Below, one piece after another: positions 6,373-9,547 of a stretch of DNA of 9,547 bases. The position numbers were made by a program, and so were the translations under genes. Source of the DNA: Rhodospirillaceae bacterium UBA6608 (GTDB lineage Bacteria; Pseudomonadota; Alphaproteobacteria; Rhodospirillales_A; Casp-alpha2). Location: NCBI GenBank assembly GCA_002433335.1, contig DJHY01000258.1:1-9547 (forward strand). Direction: 5' to 3'. The notes beneath the pieces are model-generated. The model had not been told where the DNA came from, did not search any database, and worked only from the letters and a program-made list of their open reading frames with translations. Within the stretch, counting starts at the first letter, position 1, and every line of letters starts with the position of its first letter.

Positions 6373-7709
6373 CCGATCCTGAAGGCGGCCAGCCCTGGCG
6401 GCTCTATATCTGTCGCGCCTGTGGTTTCGTCTATGACGAAAGCAAGGGCGATCCCGATAGCGGCCTTGCCCCCGGCACCCGTTACGAAGACATCCCGGAC
6501 GATTGGGAATGCCCGCTTTGCGGCGTGACCAAGACCGATTTCGAGCTGTTCGAAAAATCCGCCCCGACCGAAGCCGTCGCCCCCGTGGCCCCGGCCCAGG
6601 GAACGGGCATCGTCGTGGTCGGCGCCGGTCTGGCCGGGTGGGCCACGGTCGAAGCGATCCGCGCCCAGGACGCCGAGGTTCCCTTGACCCTGGTGACTGC
6701 CTGCGACGGCGACGTCTATCACAAGCCGGAATTGTCGATCGCGATCAGCCGCGGCATGTGCCGCGACAGCCTGGTCCGCGAACGCGGCGTCGATGCGGCC
6801 AAACGGTTGGGCGTGCGCCTGCTGCGTCAGACCTTTGCGGTCGGCCTGTCACCCGCGTTGCATCAGCTGCGCACCACGCGCGGCACGGTGACATATACCA
6901 AATTGATTTTGGCCCAGGGGGCGAAGCCCGCCTTGCCGCCGATGTTGCCGCCGGAATTGTGCTGGCGGGTCAACGACCTGGATGCCTGGTGCGGCCTGTC
7001 CAAGAAACTGGCCGCTGGTTCGGCCCGGGTCGCCATCGTCGGCGCAGGCATGGTCGGGTGCGAACTGGCCGAGGACCTGACGGCAAGCGGCCACCGCGTT
7101 TGCTTGATCGACTGCGAAGCCCTGCCCCTGGCGGGCTTGCTGCCCGACGCGGCGGCGGTCCGGCTGAAGGCGAGCTTTACCGAACTGGGCATCGATTTTC
7201 GGGGCGGCGGTCAGATCACTGGGATCACCGCCGACGCGGACGGTGCCCGCCATATCAAGTTCGCGGACGGCGCGACCCTGGTTGTCGATCATGTCATCGC
7301 GGCGACCGGCCTGGTCACCGACAGCCGCCTTGCGCGGCAGGCGGGCCTGGCCTTCGACCGGGGCATTCAGGTCAACCCGGAAACCCTGTCGACCAGCGAT
7401 CCGGATATCTATGCGTTGGGCGATTGCATCAGCCTCTACGGCATGCCTTGCCGCTTTATCGAGCCGATCCCCCATCAGGCCAAGGCCATCGCGCGGGCGG
7501 CGTTGTCACTGCCGCAGGAAGCCTATCGCCACGCGGATCCGGTCATCCGTCTGAAGACCAAATCCCTGCCCATCGTCGTGCACGGCATGCCGAAACGGGG
7601 CGGGGACTGGCGCATCGTCAAACAGGATTTCGACCGCCTCGAAATGGAACAGCGCATGGGCGACATGGTCACCTCGACCCTGAAGGTCGGCAAGGCCAAG
7701 GCGGCGTAG
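6369..7709 (+). CDS. Rubredoxin fused to NAD(P)H:rubredoxin reductase
   Basis: A 446-residue electron-transfer protein. Residues 10-62 are a complete rubredoxin that should bind one iron through Cys15 and Cys18 (CRACG) and Cys48 and Cys51 (CPLCG). A Pro/Ala linker (64-78) leads to an FAD-dependent reductase: GAGLAG (85-90) binds FAD, GAGMVG (225-230) is the NAD(P)H-binding glycine motif, AATG (311-314) and DIYALGDC (346-353) are the conserved FAD-binding ends. The C-terminal part (about 360-446) resembles rubredoxin reductases such as AlkT/RubB, including [15 protein letters not shown]. Electrons would pass from NAD(P)H through FAD to the rubredoxin iron and on to an acceptor. ATG at 6369 is set by the four-base overlap with the flavoprotein gene and GAGGAG at 6355-6360. 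The tight coupling suggests the flavoprotein, or a partner oxygenase, is the electron acceptor. Confidence 0.92.
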   Translation: MTDPEGGQPWRLYICRACGFVYDESKGDPDSGLAPGTRYEDIPDDWECPLCGVTKTDFELFEKSAPTEAVAPVAPAQGTGIVVVGAGLAGWATVEAIRAQDAEVPLTLVTACDGDVYHKPELSIAISRGMCRDSLVRERGVDAAKRLGVRLLRQTFAVGLSPALHQLRTTRGTVTYTKLILAQGAKPALPPMLPPELCWRVNDLDAWCGLSKKLAAGSARVAIVGAGMVGCELAEDLTASGHRVCLIDCEALPLAGLLPDAAAVRLKASFTELGIDFRGGGQITGITADADGARHIKFADGATLVVDHVIAATGLVTDSRLARQAGLAFDRGIQVNPETLSTSDPDIYALGDCISLYGMPCRFIEPIPHQAKAIARAALSLPQEAYRHADPVIRLKTKSLPIVVHGMPKRGGDWRIVKQDFDRLEMEQRMGDMVTSTLKVGKAKAA

Positions 7710-7743
7710 GCGATTTTCCCGGCGTCAGTGCGCCGGGATCGCC
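7709..7743. terminator. Hairpin at the convergent junction, possible bidirectional terminator
   Basis: TCCCGGCG (7717-7724) and CGCCGGGA (7731-7738) form a perfect 8-pair stem with a TCAGTG loop. It is extended by GGCGA (7709-7713) with TCGCC (7739-7743) across a TTT bulge. It lies between convergent genes 15 bases apart, and the stop codon of the minus-strand gene sits in the loop. No T run follows the stem on either strand, so termination may be weak or factor-assisted. Confidence 0.5.
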
Positions 7744-8831
7744 GGGTCGCCGAACAGGTCGGTCAATGAACGTTGATGCGTGGTGTCCACGGTCGCGGTC
7801 GCGGTCATCCCGGCGCGCAGCGGCGGGGCGTCGGGATGGGGATGCAGCTTCAAGCGCACCGGTAGGCGTTGCACCACCTTGACCCAGTTACCCGAAGCGT
7901 TCTGCGGCGGCAGGATCGCGAATTCGGCCCCGGTCGCAGGCGAGATGCTTTCGACCTCAGCCTCCCACACGATCCCCGGATAGATATCCAGCGCGACCGT
8001 CGCCTTCTGTCCCACGCGGACATAGGTCAATTCCGTTTCCTTGAAGTTGGCATCGACCCAGGGCGGGGTATCGGTGACGATGGCGAACAGGGGTTCCGCC
8101 GCCGTGATCTGTTCCCCGGCAACCAGCGGCACGGTCACGACGATACCGTCCGACGGCGCATGGACGGTCGTCCGCGACAAGTCCAGCTTGGCCTGGGCCA
8201 GGGCCGCCAGTTTGGTGCGAACCACGGGGTGGGTGTCGACCGGCTTGTCCGGATCGCCGCCCAGGGCCGCCTCGATCCGTTGAATTTTCTGCCGCGCCAA
8301 GGTGATGCGGTCATCGGCGGCGTTGGCGTCGTTCTCCATTTCGTCGAACCGGGCGTGCGAGGTCGCGCCCCGCTTGACCAGTTGGCGTTCGCGGTCGAAC
8401 CGCTTGCGGAAATAGACGGCGCGGTCCTGGGCATCGCGCAGTTCGACCTGCGCCTCTTTCCAGGTCGCGGCCAGGGTCGCGATTTCGCGCCGCGCGGCAT
8501 CCAGGTCCGCCTCGGCCCGGTCGACGGCCAATTGGAACGGTTCCGGGTCGATCACGACCAACACGTCGCCCTTCTTGACCTTCATATGAGCATGGGCGCG
8601 AACCTCGAGCACGCGGCCCGAAACTTCGGCGGCCAGCTTGGCGATGTCGGTTTTGACATAGGCGTTTTCGGTCGAGACATAGCGCGCGCCATGCAGCCAA
8701 TACCACATGCCTACGCCCAGGATGATCACCGGCACCAGGACAAGCAGCAGGAAGCGCAGCAAGGTCGGGCGCTTTGGCTGGGCCGGCGTCGTCGCATGGT
8801 CCAGGGAAATGGCGCTCTGTTCATTCGGCAT
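7725..8831 (-). CDS. HlyD/EmrA-type membrane fusion protein
   Basis: A 368-residue periplasmic adaptor for a multidrug efflux pump. It has a short cytoplasmic N-terminus, one membrane segment (about residues 24-46), then YVSTENAYVKTDIAKLAAEVSG, the diagnostic EmrA start of the lipoyl half. A long alpha-hairpin (about 95-190) precedes the second lipoyl half (APSDGIVV...VAGEQI). The beta-barrel part contains WVDANFKETEL and ends with SGNWVKVVQRLPVRL, a hallmark of EmrA/VceA-type adaptors. It would link an inner-membrane MFS pump to an outer-membrane channel. The gene overlaps the end of the marR-type gene by 11 bases, so they are translated from one transcript. The likely pump partner is the divergent MFS gene starting at 9401. 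Confidence 0.93.
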   Translation of the reverse strand: MPNEQSAISLDHATTPAQPKRPTLLRFLLLVLVPVIILGVGMWYWLHGARYVSTENAYVKTDIAKLAAEVSGRVLEVRAHAHMKVKKGDVLVVIDPEPFQLAVDRAEADLDAARREIATLAATWKEAQVELRDAQDRAVYFRKRFDRERQLVKRGATSHARFDEMENDANAADDRITLARQKIQRIEAALGGDPDKPVDTHPVVRTKLAALAQAKLDLSRTTVHAPSDGIVVTVPLVAGEQITAAEPLFAIVTDTPPWVDANFKETELTYVRVGQKATVALDIYPGIVWEAEVESISPATGAEFAILPPQNASGNWVKVVQRLPVRLKLHPHPDAPPLRAGMTATATVDTTHQRSLTDLFGDPAIPAH

Positions 8832-9324
8832 TCTTTTTCTCGAGCTCTTTGGATTGAATGGGGTCCGTTTCCTGGGCCATGTCCTGCAGTCGCTGTTTCA
8901 CGATCAGCAGGATGTCGGTCAGGCTTTCGCGTTCCTTGGCGGTCAGGCCGGATAATTCCTCTTCGACCATCGCTTCGGCGATGGGTGTGATCTGGGCGTG
9001 GATCTTGCGGCCCAGATCGCTGGTGTAGATGCGCTTGATGCGCCGGTCGGTGTCGTCGGGGCGGCGCTCGATCCAGCCGAATTCCTCAAGTTTATCGATC
9101 AGCCGACCGGCCGAGGCCTTTTCGACCTCCAGCAATTCGGCCAGTTCCGATTGGCTCACGCCCGGTTGGTCCTCGACCCGGCGCAGGGCCATCCACTGCG
9201 TGCGGGTAAAACCCAAATTGCGCACCCGCCGGTCAAACACGGTGCGTTGCAGGCGCGCCGCTTCCATCAGCAGGAAGGCGAGATAACGTCCCTCGGACAG
9301 AGGTTGTGGATCGATCTTCGACAT
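8821..9324 (-). CDS. MarR-family transcriptional regulator
   Basis: A 167-residue winged-helix repressor, normal length for MarR. Helices at about 10-35 and 120-155 form the dimer region. The DNA-binding part is GFTRTQWMALRRV...SQSELAELLEVEKASAGRLIDKLEEFGWIERRPDDTDRR, with the wing DDTDRR (about 90-95) highly typical. Such proteins release DNA on binding phenolics or other drugs. It is first in a two-gene minus-strand operon with the adaptor and lies divergently to the MFS gene, so it probably represses both. Ribosome binding may use AGGA about 10 bases before the ATG, which is spaced rather widely. Confidence 0.93.
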   Translation of the reverse strand: MSKIDPQPLSEGRYLAFLLMEAARLQRTVFDRRVRNLGFTRTQWMALRRVEDQPGVSQSELAELLEVEKASAGRLIDKLEEFGWIERRPDDTDRRIKRIYTSDLGRKIHAQITPIAEAMVEEELSGLTAKERESLTDILLIVKQRLQDMAQETDPIQSKELEKKNAE

Positions 9325-9350
9325 AAACGAATTGTCCTGGAAAATTTAGT

Positions 9351-9364
9351 AAGTAATGTTACTT
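9351..9364. promoter_or_regulatory. Likely MarR operator, AAGTAA-TG-TTACTT
   Basis: A perfect 6-base inverted repeat with a 2-base centre in the 76-base gap between the divergent marR and MFS starts. Its size and AT-rich character fit MarR-family operators. It overlaps the -10 of the predicted marR promoter, so binding would block it. A further TTACT half-site at 9374-9378 overlaps the -35. Confidence 0.6.
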
Positions 9365-9383
9365 TTGCGTTCCTTACTGTCAA
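9356..9383 (-). promoter_or_regulatory. Sigma70-type promoter of the marR-emrA operon
   Basis: Read on the minus strand, TTGACA (complement of 9378-9383) is a perfect -35. After a 16-base spacer comes TAACAT (complement of 9356-9361), which matches four of six -10 positions. The predicted start is about 20 bases before the marR ATG. The plus strand has only a weak candidate for the MFS gene (TTGTCC 9332-9337 and TAATGT 9354-9359, 16-base spacer). Confidence 0.55.
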
Positions 9384-9400
9384 TAGGGTTACCAAATCGC

Positions 9401-9547
9401 ATGGCCGCCGACGCCGCCGTAGAAAACATGTCGCCCCGACCGGAGCTGTCGCCGGCCCGCCGCTACCTGATTCTGGGGATGGTGGTGTTGAGCGTGACGC
9501 TCTATTCCACGTCGATCCTGATCGTCTCGGCGGTGCTGCCGCAGTTG
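9401..9547 (+). CDS. DHA2/EmrB-type MFS drug transporter (5' end only)
   Basis: The first 49 codons of an inner-membrane efflux pump; the rest lies beyond the window. After a cytoplasmic lead of about 21 residues comes a first membrane helix, YLILGMVVLSVTLYSTSILIVSAVLPQL. Its spacing and final VLPQL fit the first helix of 14-helix DHA2 transporters such as EmrB. The neighbouring EmrA-type adaptor and MarR regulator strongly support this. The ATG at 9401 has only a distant AGGG (9385-9388); the ATG at 9428 is a less likely start. Identification rests on a short segment and context. Confidence 0.75.
   Translation, partial: MAADAAVENMSPRPELSPARRYLILGMVVLSVTLYSTSILIVSAVLPQL

Noticed and set aside
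6503..7882. 459-codon plus-strand open frame overlapping the rubredoxin-reductase gene in another frame
   Set aside because: Arg/Gly/Pro-rich product without motifs; it also runs across the convergent junction hairpin into the antisense of the adaptor gene.

Overview
The window is a GC-rich, densely coding stretch with strong NNC/NNG third-position bias. It looks like chromosome from a proteobacterium, most likely an alphaproteobacterium (Rhodospirillales-like). That placement is inferred from base composition, gene types and protein style; no rRNA or other taxonomic marker is present. No tRNA, rRNA, CRISPR array, insertion sequence or phage gene was seen.

Region 1 (1-2456, + strand) is an ABC importer of the nitrate/sulfonate/taurine (NitT/TauT) class. 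It comprises the 3' end of the ATPase gene, a Tat-exported substrate-binding protein and one permease, closely packed as an operon whose promoter lies upstream of the window. Region 2 (2525-4258, +) encodes a NifA-like sigma54 activator with GAF, AAA+ and Fis-type HTH domains. Region 3 (4259-4576) is a 318-base non-coding, AT-richer control region. It holds a TGT-N10-ACA site of the NifA type, several TGTCA/TGACA inverted repeats, an IHF-like site and a near-consensus -24/-12 promoter. Region 4 (4577-7709, +) is the apparent target operon: an OsmC-fold protein with one cysteine, an acyl-CoA-dehydrogenase-fold flavoprotein that seems to lack the usual catalytic glutamate, and a rubredoxin fused to an NAD(P)H rubredoxin reductase.

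The simplest reading is one functional unit. A small anion or organosulfur/organonitrogen compound would be imported by the ABC system. The NifA-like protein would activate the OsmC/flavoprotein/rubredoxin operon through the sigma54 promoter, and the rubredoxin-reductase fusion would supply electrons to a redox step on the flavoprotein. Substrate and reaction cannot be read from the sequence. Sulfur-source use, nitrogen-source use and a nitrogenase-linked redox role all remain open.

Region 5 (7717-9547) is separated by a convergent junction with a strong hairpin and is unrelated: a drug-efflux locus. A marR-type repressor and an EmrA/HlyD-type adaptor lie on the minus strand with overlapping ends. 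The start of an EmrB/DHA2-type MFS transporter lies divergently on the plus strand and runs off the window. The 76-base divergent gap holds an inverted repeat that overlaps the -10 of the marR promoter.
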